A stretch of 64,000 nt of DNA from Archivesica marissinica (lineage: Eukaryota; Mollusca; Bivalvia; Venerida; Vesicomyidae): NCBI GenBank assembly GCA_014843695.1, contig CM026391.1, positions 37,447,515 to 37,511,514 of the forward strand, read 5' to 3'. Position 1 is the first letter of the stretch. Each line of letters begins with the position of its first letter. Of this stretch, positions 24,701-38,300 are shown in pieces. A model generated the notes under the pieces. That model saw nothing but the letters and a program-made list of their open reading frames with translations. It was not told the DNA's origin and did no database searches. The position numbers and the translations under genes are program-made.

Positions 24701-27700
24701 TACCACTTTCATATAAATGCATTATCACTGCTCTACCTCTGTGCTATAAATGCAATATCACTGCTCTACCACTGTTTTTAAATGCAATATATCTCTCTAC
24801 CACTGTGCTATAAATGCAATATCACTGCTCTACCACTGTGTTATAAATGCAATATCACTGCTCTACCACTGTGCAATCAATGCGCTACCACTGTGCTATA
24901 AATGCAATATCACTGCTATACCACAGTGCTTTAAATGCAATATCTCTACTCTACCACTGTGTTATAAATGCAATATCACTGCTCTACCACTGTGCTATAA
25001 ATGCAATATCACTGCTCTACCACTGTGTTATCACTGCTCTACCACTGGCTATAATGTAATTCACTGTTCTACCACTGTGCAATAATGCAATATCTCTGCT
25101 CTACCACTGTGCTATAAATGCAATATCACTGCTCTACCACAGTGCTATAAATGCAATATTACTTCTCTACCACTGTGCTATAAATGCAATATCTCTGCTC
25201 TACCATGTGATAATGCAATATCACTGCTCTACCACTGTGCTATATGCAATATCCTGCCTACCACTGTGTTATAAATGCAATATCCTGCTCTACCACTGGC
25301 TATAAATGAATATCCTGCTCTACCATGTGATATCAATGCAATATGACTGCTCTACCACTGTGCTATAAATGCAATATCTCTGCTCTACCACTGTGTTATA
25401 AATGCAATATCGCTGCTCTACCACTGTCCTATAAATGCAATATCACTGCTCTACCACTGTGCTATAAATGCAATTTCACTGCTCTACCACTGTGCTATCA
25501 ATGCGCTACTACTGTGCTATAATGAATATCACTGTCTACCATGTGCTATAATGCGCTACCATGTGCTATAATGCATTCTGCTCTACCACTTATAAATAAT
25601 ATCACTGCCTACCACTGTGCTATCACTGCTCTACCACTGTGTTATAAATGCAATATCACTGCTCTACCACTGTGCTATAAATGCAATATCCTGCTCTACC
25701 ACTGTGCTATAAATGCAATATCACTGCTCTACCACTGTGCTATCATGCATATCACTGCCTACCACTGTGCTATAAATGCAATATCACTGCTCTACCACTG
25801 TGTATAAATGCATATCCTGCTACCATGCTATAAATGCAATATCACTGTGCTATTGTGTTTTTGTCACTGTGTATAATGCAATATCACTGCTCTACCACTG
25901 TGCTATAAATGCAATATCACTGCTCTACCACTGTGCTATTTATATGAATATCCTGCTCTACACTGTCTATAAATGCAATTCACTGCTCTACCACTGTGCT
26001 ATAAATCAATTCACTGCTCTACCACTGTGCTATAATGCCTACACTGTTCTATAAATGCAATATCACTGTTCTACCACTGTGCTATCAATGCGCTACCACC
26101 TTGTTATAAATTCAATATCACTGCGCTACCACTGTGCTATGAATACAATATCGCTGCTCTACCACTGTGTTATAAATGCAATATCACTGCTTTACCACTG
26201 TGTTATAAATGCAATATCACTGCTCTACTACTGTGTTATAAATGCAATATCACTGCTCTACCACTATGTTATAAATGCAATATCTCTGCTCTACCACTGT
26301 GCTATAAATGCAATATCACTGCTCTACCACTGTGCTATGCATGCAATATCACTGCGCTACCACTGTGCTATGCATGCAATATCACTGCGCTACCACTGTG
26401 CTATAAATGCAATATCTCTGCTCTACCACTGTGCTATAAATGCAATATCACTGCTCTACCACTGTGCTATGCATGCAATATCACTGCGCTACCACTGTGC
26501 TATAAATGCAATATCACTGCTCTCCCACTGTGCTATAAATGCAATATCACTGCACTATCACTGTGCTATAAATGCAATATAACTGTGCTATAAATGCAAT
26601 ATGACTGCTCTACCAATTTCCTATGAATACAATATCACTGTGCTATAAATGCAATATCACTGCTCTACCACTGTGCTATAAATGCAATATCACTTCTCTA
26701 CCACTGTGCAATTAATGCTCTACCAGTGTGCTATAAATGCAATATCACTGCTCTACCACTGTGCTATAAATGCAATGTCACTGCTCTACCACTGTGCTAT
26801 AAATGCAATATCACTGCTCTACCATTGTGCTATAAATGCAATGTCACTGCTCTACCACTGTGCTATAAATGCAATGTCACTGCTGTACCACTGTGCTATA
26901 AATGCAATATCACTGCTCTACCACTGTGATATAAATGCAATATCACTGCTCTATCACTGTGCTATAAATGCAATATCACTGCTCTACCACTGTGCTATAA
27001 ATGCAATGTCACTGCTCTACGACTCTACTATAAATGCAATATCACTGCTCTACCACTGTGCTATAAATGCAATATCACTGCTCTACCACTGTTTTATAAA
27101 TGCAATATCACTGAACTACCACTGTGCTATCACTGCTCTACCACTGCGCTATGAATGCAATATCACTGCTCTACCACTGTGCTATAAATGCAATGACACT
27201 GCTCTACCACTCTGCTATAAATGCAATATCACTGCTCTACCACTGTGCTATAAATGCAATGTCACTGCTCTACCACTCTGCTATAAATGCAATATCACTG
27301 CTCTACCACTCTGCTATCACTGCTCTACCACTGTGCTATAAATGCAATATCACAGCTCTACCACTGTGCTATAAATGCAATATCACAGCTCTACCACTGT
27401 GCCTTAAATGCAATGTTACTGCTCTACCACTCTGCTATAAATGCAATATCACTGCTCTACCACTCTGCTATAAATGCAATATCACTGCTCTAACACTGTG
27501 TTATAAATGCAATATCACTGACCTACCACTGTGCTATCACTGCTCTACCACTGCGCTATGAATGCAATATCACTGCTCTACCACTGTGCTATAAATGCAA
27601 TGTCACTGCTCTACCACTCTGCTATAAATGCAATATCACTGCTCTACCACTGTGCTATAAATGCAATATCACTGCTCTAACACTGTGTTATAAATGCAAT

Positions 27701-28920
27701 ATATCTGCTCTACCACTGTGCTATAAATGCAATAGCACTGCTCTACCACTGTGCTATCAATGCGCTACCACTGTGCTATAAATGCAATATCACTGCTCTA
27801 CCACTGTGCTATAAATGCAATATCATTGTGTTATCACTGCTCTACCTCTGCGCTATAAATGCAATATCACTGCTCTACCACTGTCCTATAAATGCAATAT
27901 CACTGCTTTACCACTGTGCTATAAATGCAATATCTCTGCTCTACCACTGTGCTATAAATGCAATATCACTGCTCTACCACTGTGCTATAAATGCAATATC
28001 ACTGCTCTACCACTGTGTTATAAATGCACTACCATTGTGTTATCACTGCTCTACTACGGTGCTATTGATGCAATATCACTGTTCTACCACTGGGCAATAA
28101 TTGCAATATCTCTGCTCTACCATTGTGCAATAACTGCAATATCTCTGCTCTACCACTGCGCTATAAATGCAATATCACTGCTCTACCACTGTGCTATAAA
28201 TGCAATATCGCTGCTCTACAACTGTTTTATAATGCAATATCACTGCTCTACCACAGTGTTATAAATGCAATATCTCTGCTCTACCACTGTGTTATAAATG
28301 CAATATCGCTGCTCTACCACTGTCCTATCAATGCAATATCACTGTTCTACCACTGGGCAATAACTGCAATATCTCTGCTCTACCACTGTGCAATAACTGC
28401 AATATCTCTGCTCTACCACTGCGCTATAAATGCAATATCACTGCTCTACCACTGTGCTATAAATGCAATATCACTGCCCTACCACTGTGCTATAAATGCA
28501 ATATCACTGCTCTACCACTGTGCTATCAATGCGCTACTACTGTGCTATAAATGCAATATCACTACTCTACCACTGTGCTATCAATGCTCTACCACTGTGC
28601 TATTAATCCAATATCACTGCTCTAACACTATGCTATAAATGCAATATCTCTGCTCTACCACTGTGTTATAAATTCAATATCACTGCTCTACCACTGCGCT
28701 ATAAATGCAATATCACTGCTCTACCACTGTGTTATAAATGCAATATCACTGCTCTACCACTGTCCTATCAATGCTCTACCACTGTGCTATAAATGCAATA
28801 TCTCTGCTCTACCACTGTGCTATAAATGCAATATCACTGCTCTACCACTGTGTTATAAATGCTCAACCACTCTGCTATAAATGCAATATCACTGCTCTAC
28901 CACTGTGCTATCACTGCCCT
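6741..28920. repeat. 33-bp satellite array made of three 11-bp submonomers
   Basis: About 22 kb of head-to-tail 33-bp units. The consensus divides into three related 11-mers: ATGCAATATCA, CTGCTCTACCA and CTGTGCTATAA. Common variants replace the last with CTGTATTATAA or CTGTGTTATAA, and some change the first to ATGCAGTATCA. In one plus frame each unit is an ATG-to-TAA mini-frame of ten codons; the other two plus frames stay open for long stretches; all minus frames are closed. The apparent long reading frames here are products of the 33-bp period, not genes. Local 32-bp variants occur at about 20,815-20,950. Confidence 0.95.
11822..16943. repeat. Two tandem copies of a ~2,561-bp higher-order unit
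   Basis: 11,822-14,382 and 14,383-16,943 share the same succession of variant monomers almost base for base, including rare variants such as TATTAGAAATGC, GTGCCATGAATG and the CTCTGCACTCAATGCG block. The offset is 2,561 bases, with 1-2-base drift by 14,000. A more diverged relative of part of the unit lies near 8,857-9,290. This implies a recent large unequal crossover or segmental duplication inside the array. Confidence 0.8.
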
Positions 28921-31900
28921 ACCACTGTGCTATCAATGAGCTATTAATGAGCTATCAATGCTCTATCACTGCTCTACCACTGTGCTATCAATGAGCTATT
29001 AATGAGCTATCAATGCTCTATCACTGCGCTACCACTGAGCTATCAATGAGCTATTAATGAGCTATCAATGCAATATCACTGCTCTACCACTGTGTTATAA
29101 ATGCACTACCATTGTGTTATCACTGCTCTACTACTGTGCTATTGATGCAATATCACTGTTCTACCACTGGGCAATAACTGCAATATCTCTGCTCTACCAT
29201 TGTGCAATAACTGCAATATCTCTGCTCTAGCACTGCGCTATAAATCCAATATCACTGCTCTACCACTGTGCTATAAATGCAATATCTCTGCTCTACAACT
29301 GTTTTATAATGCAATATCACTGCTCTACCACTGTGTTATAAATGCAATATCTCTGCTCTACCACTGTCCTATCAATGCAATATCACTGTTCTACCACTGG
29401 GCAATAACTGCAATATCTCTGCTCTACCACTGTGCAATAACTGCAATATCTCTGCTCTACCACTGCGCTATAAATGCAATATCACTGCTCTACCACTGTG
29501 CTATAAATGCAATATCTCTGCTCTACCACTGTTTTATAATGCAATATCACTGCCCTACCACTGTGCTATAAATGCAATATCACTGCTCTACCACTGTGCT
29601 ATCAATGCGCTACTACTGTGCTATAAATGCAATATCACTACTCTACCACTGTGCTATCAATGCTCTACCACTGTGCTATTAATGCAATATCACTGCTCTA
29701 CCACTATGCTATAAATGCAATATCTCTGCTCTACCACTGTGTTATAAATTCAATATCACTGCTCTACCACTGCGCTATAAATGCAATATCACTGCTCTAC
29801 CACTGTGTTATAAATGCAATATCACTGCTCTACCACTGTCCTATCAATGCTCTACCACTGTGCTATAAATGCAATATCTCTGCTCTACCACTGTGCTATA
29901 AATGCAATATCACTGCTCTACCACTGTGTTATAAATGCTCAACCACTCTGCTATAAATGCAATATCACTGCTCTACCACTGTGCTATCACTGCTCTACCA
30001 CTGTGCTATCAATGAGCTATTAATGAGCTATCAATGCTCTATCACTGCTCTACCACTGTGCTATCAATGAGCTATTAATGAGCTATCAATGCTCTATCAC
30101 TGCGCTACCACTGAGCTATCAATGAGCTATCAATGAGCTATCAATGCTCTATCACTGCTCTACCACTGTGCTATCAATGAGCTATTAATGAGCTATCAAT
30201 GCTCTATCACTGCTCTACCACTGTGCTATCAATGAGCTATTAATGAGCTATCAATTCTCTATCACTGCGCTACCACTGAGCTATCAATGAGCTATTAATG
30301 AGCTATCATTGCTCTATCTCTGCGCAACCACTGCGCTACTACCGCACTATAAATGCGACACCACTGCGCTACAACTGCGCTACCACGGCGCTACAACTAT
30401 ACTACCACACTGCGCTACCACTGCGCTACTACTACGCTACCACTACGCTATCTCCGCGCTATTACTACGGTACCACCGCGCTACTACTGCGCTAACACTG
30501 CCATATATCTGCCCTATCACTACGCAATCAGTGTGCTTTCACTGCGCTACCACTGAGCTACAACTGTACTACCACACTGCGCTACCACTGCGCTACCACT
30601 ACGCTACCACTACGCTATCACCGCGCTATTACTACGGTACCACCGCGCTACTACTGCGCTAACACTGTGATATATCTGCTCTATCACTACGCAATCAGTG
30701 TGCTTTCACTGCGCCACCACTGCGCTACAACTGTACTACCACACTGCACTACTACGACGCTATCACCTCGCTATCACCGCGCTACTACTGTGGTACCACC
30801 GCGCTATCACTGTGCTATCACTGCGCTATCAGCAGGCTACCAATGCGCTACCAATGCGCTACCACTGCGCTATGAATGCAATATCACTGCTCTACCACTG
30901 TGCTATAAATGCAATATCACTGCTCTACCACTGTGCTATAAATGCAATATCACTGCTCTACCACTGTGCTATAAATGCAATATCACTGCTCTACCACTGT
31001 GTTATGAATGCAATATCTCTGCTCTACCACTGTGTTATAAATGCAATATCACTGCTCTACCACTTTGCTATAAATGCAATATCACTGCTCTACCACTGTG
31101 CTATAAATGCAATATCTCTGCTCTACCGCTGTGCTATAAATGCAATATCACTGCTCTACCACTTTGCTATAAATACAATATCACTGCTCTACCACTGTGC
31201 TATCAATGAGCTATTAATGAGCTATCAATGATCTATCACTGCGCTACCACTGAGCAATCAATGAGCTATCAATGAGCTATCAATGCTCTATCACTGCGCT
31301 ACCACTGAGCTATTAATGAGCTATCAATGAGCTATCAATGCTCTATCACTGCTCTACCACGGTGCTATCAATGAGCTATTAATGAGCTATCAATGCCCTA
31401 TCACTGTTCTACCACCGTGCTATCAATGAGCTATTAATGAGCTATCAATGCTCTATCACTGCGCTACCACTGAGCTATCAATGAGCTATAAATGAGCTAT
31501 CAATGCTCTATCACTGCTCTACCACTGTGCTATCAATGAGCTATTAATGAGCTATCAATGCTCTATCACTGCTCTACCACTGTGCAATCAATGAGCTATT
31601 AATGAGCTATCAATGCTCTATCACTGCGCTACCACTGTGCAATCAATGAGCTATTAATGAGCTATCAATGCTCTATCACTGCGCTACCACTGAGCTATCA
31701 ATGAGCTATCAATGAGCTATCAATGCTCTATCACTGCTCTACCACTGTGCTATCAATGAGCTATTAATGAGCTATCAATGCTCTATCACTGCTCTACCAC
31801 TGTGCTATCAATGAGCTATTAATGAGCTATCAATGCTCTATCACTGCGCTACCACTGAGCTATCAATGAGCTATCAATGAGCTATCAATGCTCTATCACT

Positions 31901-32430
31901 GCGCTACCACTGAGCTATCAATGAGCTATCAATGAGCTATCATTGCTCTATCACTGCGCAACCATTGCGCTACTACCGCACTATAAATGCGACACCACTG
32001 CGCTACAACTGCGCTACCACTGCGCTACAACTATACTACCACACTGTGCTACCACTGCGCTACCACTACGCTATCACCGCGCTATTACTACGGTACCACC
32101 GCGCTACTACTGCGCTAACACTGCGATATATCTGCTCTATCACTACGCAATCAGTGTGCTTTCACTGCGCTACCACTGAGCTACAACTGTACTACCACAC
32201 TGCGCTACTACTACGCTATCACCTCGCTATCACCGCGCTACTACTGCGGTACCACCGCTCTATCACTGTGCTATCACTGCGCTATCAGCACGCTACCAAT
32301 GCGCTACCAATGCGCTACCACTGCGGTACCACTGTACTACCACTGCACTATCACCGCGCTACAACTGCTCTATCACAGTGCTATCACTGCTGTACCACCG
32401 CGCTACCACTGCGCTATCATTGCGCTATCA
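28921..32430. repeat. 55-bp and 11-bp higher-order part of the same satellite
   Basis: Here the 11-mers recombine into a 55-bp unit: CTATCAATGAG, CTATTAATGAG, CTATCAATGCT, CTATCACTGCT and CTACCACTGTG. At 30,300-30,870 and 31,940-32,430 the organisation reduces to nearly plain 11-mers of type CTGCGCTACCA, richer in CpG. A short return to 33-bp units occurs at 30,870-31,210. Confidence 0.9.
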
Positions 32431-32961
32431 GTGAATGTTTAGCTTACGCTTGCTTCTCTGTTCGAACTAGTACATTTACTGTATCTTAGCGCTGTGGTAG
32501 CCCGGTGACAAGCATCCACGTCCACCCGTTCCATTCCAGCAAGTATCAATATTCAATTTATTTCCAAGGTGAACAGACTATACAAACACAAATGCCTATC
32601 CACAGCACAAGGGAGACAACACAGGACTACCTATCATGACACACTCTAACGTCCTGTTTCACGCCTATGCTCCTGTTCGAGCTAGAAACGGTATTATTAC
32701 AGTCATATAATGTTACTAGATCTAAATATTTACAGATAAGACCAAACACAATGGCCACTAGAAAATATATAAATTAATGATATCACATACAATGGGATTG
32801 TAAGTAAATTAGCAGGAAGTGTGTTTTAGAGAATGACATCACTATTTAATATCTGGTTGTACACATGTATTTACACTAGTTAAATAATATAATTATGCAT
32901 AATTCAATAATTAAATAAAATGCTAAATGCTTTACCTACCGGCTATGGATTGCTGTTTATG
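31574..32961. repeat. Left copy of a 1,388-bp sequence repeated across the gap
   Basis: Matches 33,962-35,349 at a constant offset of 2,388 with no net indel and only scattered base differences, such as CACAGTGC versus CACAGCGC near 32,355. It comprises satellite, a ~490-bp unique block and the first bases of the G-tract array. It ends exactly at the N run. Confidence 0.9.
32431..32922. other. Unique spacer between satellite arrays, no gene seen
   Basis: Non-repetitive, AT-rich toward its right end, without a significant reading frame. It occurs again at 34,819-35,310 as part of the duplication across the gap. Confidence 0.6.
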
Positions 32962-33961
32962 NNNNNNNNNNNNNNNNNNNNNNNNNNNNNNNNNNNNNNN
33001 NNNNNNNNNNNNNNNNNNNNNNNNNNNNNNNNNNNNNNNNNNNNNNNNNNNNNNNNNNNNNNNNNNNNNNNNNNNNNNNNNNNNNNNNNNNNNNNNNNNN
33101 NNNNNNNNNNNNNNNNNNNNNNNNNNNNNNNNNNNNNNNNNNNNNNNNNNNNNNNNNNNNNNNNNNNNNNNNNNNNNNNNNNNNNNNNNNNNNNNNNNNN
33201 NNNNNNNNNNNNNNNNNNNNNNNNNNNNNNNNNNNNNNNNNNNNNNNNNNNNNNNNNNNNNNNNNNNNNNNNNNNNNNNNNNNNNNNNNNNNNNNNNNNN
33301 NNNNNNNNNNNNNNNNNNNNNNNNNNNNNNNNNNNNNNNNNNNNNNNNNNNNNNNNNNNNNNNNNNNNNNNNNNNNNNNNNNNNNNNNNNNNNNNNNNNN
33401 NNNNNNNNNNNNNNNNNNNNNNNNNNNNNNNNNNNNNNNNNNNNNNNNNNNNNNNNNNNNNNNNNNNNNNNNNNNNNNNNNNNNNNNNNNNNNNNNNNNN
33501 NNNNNNNNNNNNNNNNNNNNNNNNNNNNNNNNNNNNNNNNNNNNNNNNNNNNNNNNNNNNNNNNNNNNNNNNNNNNNNNNNNNNNNNNNNNNNNNNNNNN
33601 NNNNNNNNNNNNNNNNNNNNNNNNNNNNNNNNNNNNNNNNNNNNNNNNNNNNNNNNNNNNNNNNNNNNNNNNNNNNNNNNNNNNNNNNNNNNNNNNNNNN
33701 NNNNNNNNNNNNNNNNNNNNNNNNNNNNNNNNNNNNNNNNNNNNNNNNNNNNNNNNNNNNNNNNNNNNNNNNNNNNNNNNNNNNNNNNNNNNNNNNNNNN
33801 NNNNNNNNNNNNNNNNNNNNNNNNNNNNNNNNNNNNNNNNNNNNNNNNNNNNNNNNNNNNNNNNNNNNNNNNNNNNNNNNNNNNNNNNNNNNNNNNNNNN
33901 NNNNNNNNNNNNNNNNNNNNNNNNNNNNNNNNNNNNNNNNNNNNNNNNNNNNNNNNNNNNN
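32962..33961. other. Assembly gap of exactly 1,000 N
   Basis: A round-number run of N, the usual scaffolding placeholder of unknown true length. The flanking sequences are copies of each other. Confidence 0.99.
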
Positions 33962-35349
33962 CTACCACTGTGCTATCAATGAGCTATTAATGAGCTATCA
34001 ATGCTCTATCACTGCTCTACCACTGTGCTATCAATGAGCTATTAATGAGCTATCAATGCTCTATCACTGCGCTACCACTGAGCTATCAATGAGCTATCAA
34101 TGAGCTATCAATGCTCTATCACTGCTCTACCACTGTGCTATCAATGAGCTATTAATGAGCTATCAATGCTCTATCACTGCTCTACCACTGTGCTATCAAT
34201 GAGCTATTAATGAGCTATCAATGCTCTATCACTGCGCTACCACTGAGCTATCAATGAGCTATCAATGAGCTATCAATGCTCTATCACTGCGCTACCACTG
34301 AGCTATCAATGAGCTATCAATGAGCTATCATTGCTCTATCACTGCGCAACCATTGCGCTACTACCGCACTATAAATGCGACACCACTGCGCTACAACTGC
34401 GCTACCACTGCGCTACAACTATACTACCACACTGTGCTACCACTGCGCTACCACTACGCTATCACCGCGCTATTACTACGGTACCACCGCGCTACTACTG
34501 CGCTAACACTGCGATATATCTGCTCTATCACTACGCAATCAGTGTGCTTTCACTGCGCTACCACTGAGCTACAACTGTACTACCACACTGCGCTACTACT
34601 ACGCTATCACCTCGCTATCACCGCGCTACTACTGCGGTACCACCGCTCTATCACTGTGCTATCACTGCGCTATCAGCACGCTACCAATGCGCTACCAATG
34701 CGCTACCACTGCGGTACCACTGTACTACCACTGCACTATCACCGCGCTACAACTGCTCTATCACAGCGCTATCACTGCTGTACCACCGCGCTACCACTGC
34801 GCTATCATTGCGCTATCAGTGAATGTTTAGCTTACGCTTGCTTCTCTGTTCGAACTAGTACATTTACTGTATCTTAGCGCTGTGGTAGCCCGGTGACAAG
34901 CATCCACGTCCACCCGTTCCATTCCAGCAAGTATCAATATTCAATTTATTTCCAAGGTGAACAGACTATACAAACACAAATGCCTATCCACAGCACAAGG
35001 GAGACAACACAGGACTACCTATCATGACACACTCTAACGTCCTGTTTCACGCCTATGCTCCTGTTCGAGCTAGAAACGGTATTATTACAGTCATATAATG
35101 TTACTAGATCTAAATATTTACAGATAAGACCAAACACAATGGCCACTAGAAAATATATAAATTAATGATATCACATACAATGGGATTGTAAGTAAATTAG
35201 CAGGAAGTGTGTTTTAGAGAATGACATCACTATTTAATATCTGGTTGTACACATGTATTTACACTAGTTAAATAATATAATTATGCATAATTCAATAATT
35301 AAATAAAATGCTAAATGCTTTACCTACCGGCTATGGATTGCTGTTTATG
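33962..35349. repeat. Right copy of the 1,388-bp sequence repeated across the gap
   Basis: Starts at the first base after the gap and repeats 31,574-32,961. It includes the second instance of the ~490-bp spacer (34,819-35,310), which again holds no gene. Confidence 0.9.
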
Positions 35350-38300
35350 GGGGGGGGGGGCTAAATGCTTTACCTACCGCTATGGATTGCTGTTTATGGG
35401 GGGGGGGGGCTAAATGCTTTACCTACTGGCTATGGATTGCTGTTTATGGGGGGGGGGGGGGCTAAATGCTTTACCTACCGGCTATGGATTGCTGTTTTAT
35501 GGTGGGGGGGGGCTAAATGCTTTACCTACCGCTATGATTGCTGTTTATGGGGGGGGGGGGCTAAATGCTTTACCTACCGGCTATGGATTGCTGTTTATGG
35601 GGGGGGGGGGGGCTAAATGCTTTACCTCGGCTATGGATTGCTGTTTATGGGGGGGCTAAATGCTTTTACTACCGGCTATGGATTGCTGTTTTATGGGTGG
35701 GGGGCTAAGCTTTACCTACCGGCTATGGATTGCTGTTTAATGGGGGGGGGGGCTAAATGCTTTACCTACCGGCTATGGTTGCTGTTTATTGGGGGGGGGG
35801 CTAAATGCTTTACCTACCGCTATGGATTGCTGTTTATGGGGGGGGGGGGCTAAATGCTTTACCTACCGGCTATGGATTGCTGTTTATGGGGGGGAGGGGC
35901 TAAATGCTTTACCTACCGGCTATGGATTGCTGTTTATGGGGGGGGGGGCGGGGCTAAATGCTTTACCTACCGGCTATGGATTGCTGTTATATGGGGGGGC
36001 TAAATGCTTTACCTACCGGCTATGGATTGCTGTTTATGGGGGGGGGCGGGGCTAAATGCTTTACCTACCGGCTATGGATTGCTGTTTATGGGGGGGGGCT
36101 AAATGCTTTACCTACCGGCTATGGATTGCTGTTTATGGTGGGCGGGCTAATGCTTTACCTACTGGCTATGGATTGCTGTTTATTGGGGGGGGCTAAATGC
36201 TTTACCTACCGGCTATGGATTGCTGTTCATGGGGGGGGGCTAAATGCTTTACCTACCGGCTATGGGTTGCTGTTTATGGGGGGGGGGGTAAATGCTTTAC
36301 CTACCGGCTATGGATTGCTGTTTATGGGGGGGGGGGGGGGGCTAAATGCTTTACCTACCGGCTATGGATTGCTGTTTATGGGGGGGGGCTAAATGCTTTA
36401 CCTACCGGCTATGGATTGCTGTTTATGGGGGCGGGGCTAAATGCTTTACCTACCGGCTATGGATTGCTGTTTATTGGGGGCGGGGCTATATGCTTTTACC
36501 TACCGGCTGTGGATTGCTGTTTATGGGGGGGCGGGGCTAAATGCTTTAACTACCGGCTATGGATTGCTGTTTATTGGGGGGGGGGGCGGGCTAAATGCTT
36601 TACCTACCGGCTATTATTGCTGTTTATGGGGGGCGGCGGACTAAATGCTTTACCTACCGGCTATGGATTGCTGTTTATGGTGGGCGGGGCTAAATGCTTT
36701 ACCTACCGGCTATGGATTGCTGTTTATGGGGGGGGCGGGGCTAAATGCTTTACCTACCGGCTATGGATTGCTGTTTATGGGGAGCGGGGCTAAATGCTTT
36801 ACCTACCGCTATGGATTGCTGTTTATGGGGGGGGCGGTGCTAAATGCTTTACCTACCGGCTATGGATTGCTGTTTATGGGGTGGGGGGCGGGGCTAAATG
36901 CTTTACCTACCGGCTATGGATTGCTGTTTATGGGGGGCGGGCTAAATGCTTTACCTACCGGCTATGGATTGCTGTTTATGGGGGGCGGGGCTAATGCTTT
37001 ACCTACCGGCTATGGATTGCTGTTTATTGGGGGGGGGCGGGGCTAAATGCTTTACCTACCGGCTATGGATAGCTGTTTATTGGGGGGGGGGTGGCTAAAT
37101 GCTTTACCTACCGGCTATTGATTGCTGTTTATGGGGGGGGCTAAATGCTTTACCTACCGCTATGGATTGCTGTTTTATGGGGGGGGGGCTAATGCTTTAC
37201 CTACCGCTATGGATTGCTGTTTATGGGGGCGGGCTAAATGCTTTACCTACCGGCTATGGATTGCTGTTTATGGGGGGCGGGGCTAAATGCTTCCCTACCG
37301 GCTATGGATTGCTGTTTATGGGGGGCGGGGCTAAATGCTTTACCTACCGGCTATGGATGTGCTGTTTATGGGGGGCGGGGCTAAATGCTTTATCTACCGG
37401 TTATGGATTGCTGTTTATGTGGGGGGGGGCGGGGCTAAATGCTTTAACTACCGGCTATGGATTGCTGTTTATGGGGGGCGGGGCTAAATGCTTTACCTAC
37501 TGGCTATGGATTGCTGTTTATGGGGAGGGGGCGGGGCTAAATGCTTTACCTACGGCTATGGATTGCTGTTTATGGGGGGGGGGGCGGGGCTAACGCTTTA
37601 CCTACCGGCTATGGATTGCTGTTTATGGGGGGGGGGCGGGGCTAAATGCTTTTTACCTACCGGCTATGGATTGCTGTTTATTGGGGGGCGGGGCTAAATG
37701 CTTTACCTACCGGCTATGGATTACTGTTTATGGGGGGGCGGGGCTAAATGCTTTACCTACTGGCTATGGATTGCTGTTTATGGGGGGGGGGGCTAAATGC
37801 TTTACCTACCGCTATGGTTGCTGTTTATGGGGGGGGGGGGCGGGCTAAATGCTTTACCTACCGGCTATGGATTGCTGTTTATGGGGGGGGGGGCTAAATG
37901 CTTTACCTACCTACCGGTATGGATTGCTGTTTATGGTGGGGGGCGGGGCTAAATCTTTTACCTACTGGCTATGGATTGCGTGTTTATGGGGGGGGGGCTA
38001 AATGCTTTACCTACCGTATGGATTGCTGTTTTATGGGGGGGCTAAATGCTTTACCTACCGGCTATGGGTTGCTGTTTAGGGGGGGGGGGGGGGTTTAAAT
38101 GCTTTACCTACCGGCTATGGATTGCTGTTTATGGGGGGGGGCTAAATGCTTTACCTACCGGCTATGGATTGCTGTTTATGGGGGTGTCCGGCTAAATGCT
38201 TTTACCTACCGGCTATGGATTGCTGTTTATGGGGGGGGCTGGGCTAAATGCTTTACCTACCGGCTATGGATTGCTGTTTATGGGGGAGCGGGGCTAAATG

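Noticed and set aside
6794..31231. Dozens of long plus-strand reading frames with 11-residue repeats (such as YKCNITALPLC and INAISLLYHCA)
   Set aside because: They are the 33-bp satellite read in its two stop-free frames. There is no non-repeat domain, signal peptide or conserved start, so they are not annotated as genes.
6741..32430. CRISPR-like array
   Set aside because: There are no unique spacers between repeats; units are contiguous 11-mers, and the setting is eukaryotic.
32920..33990. Reading frames of ~350 codons across the middle of the window
   Set aside because: They consist almost entirely of N in the assembly gap.
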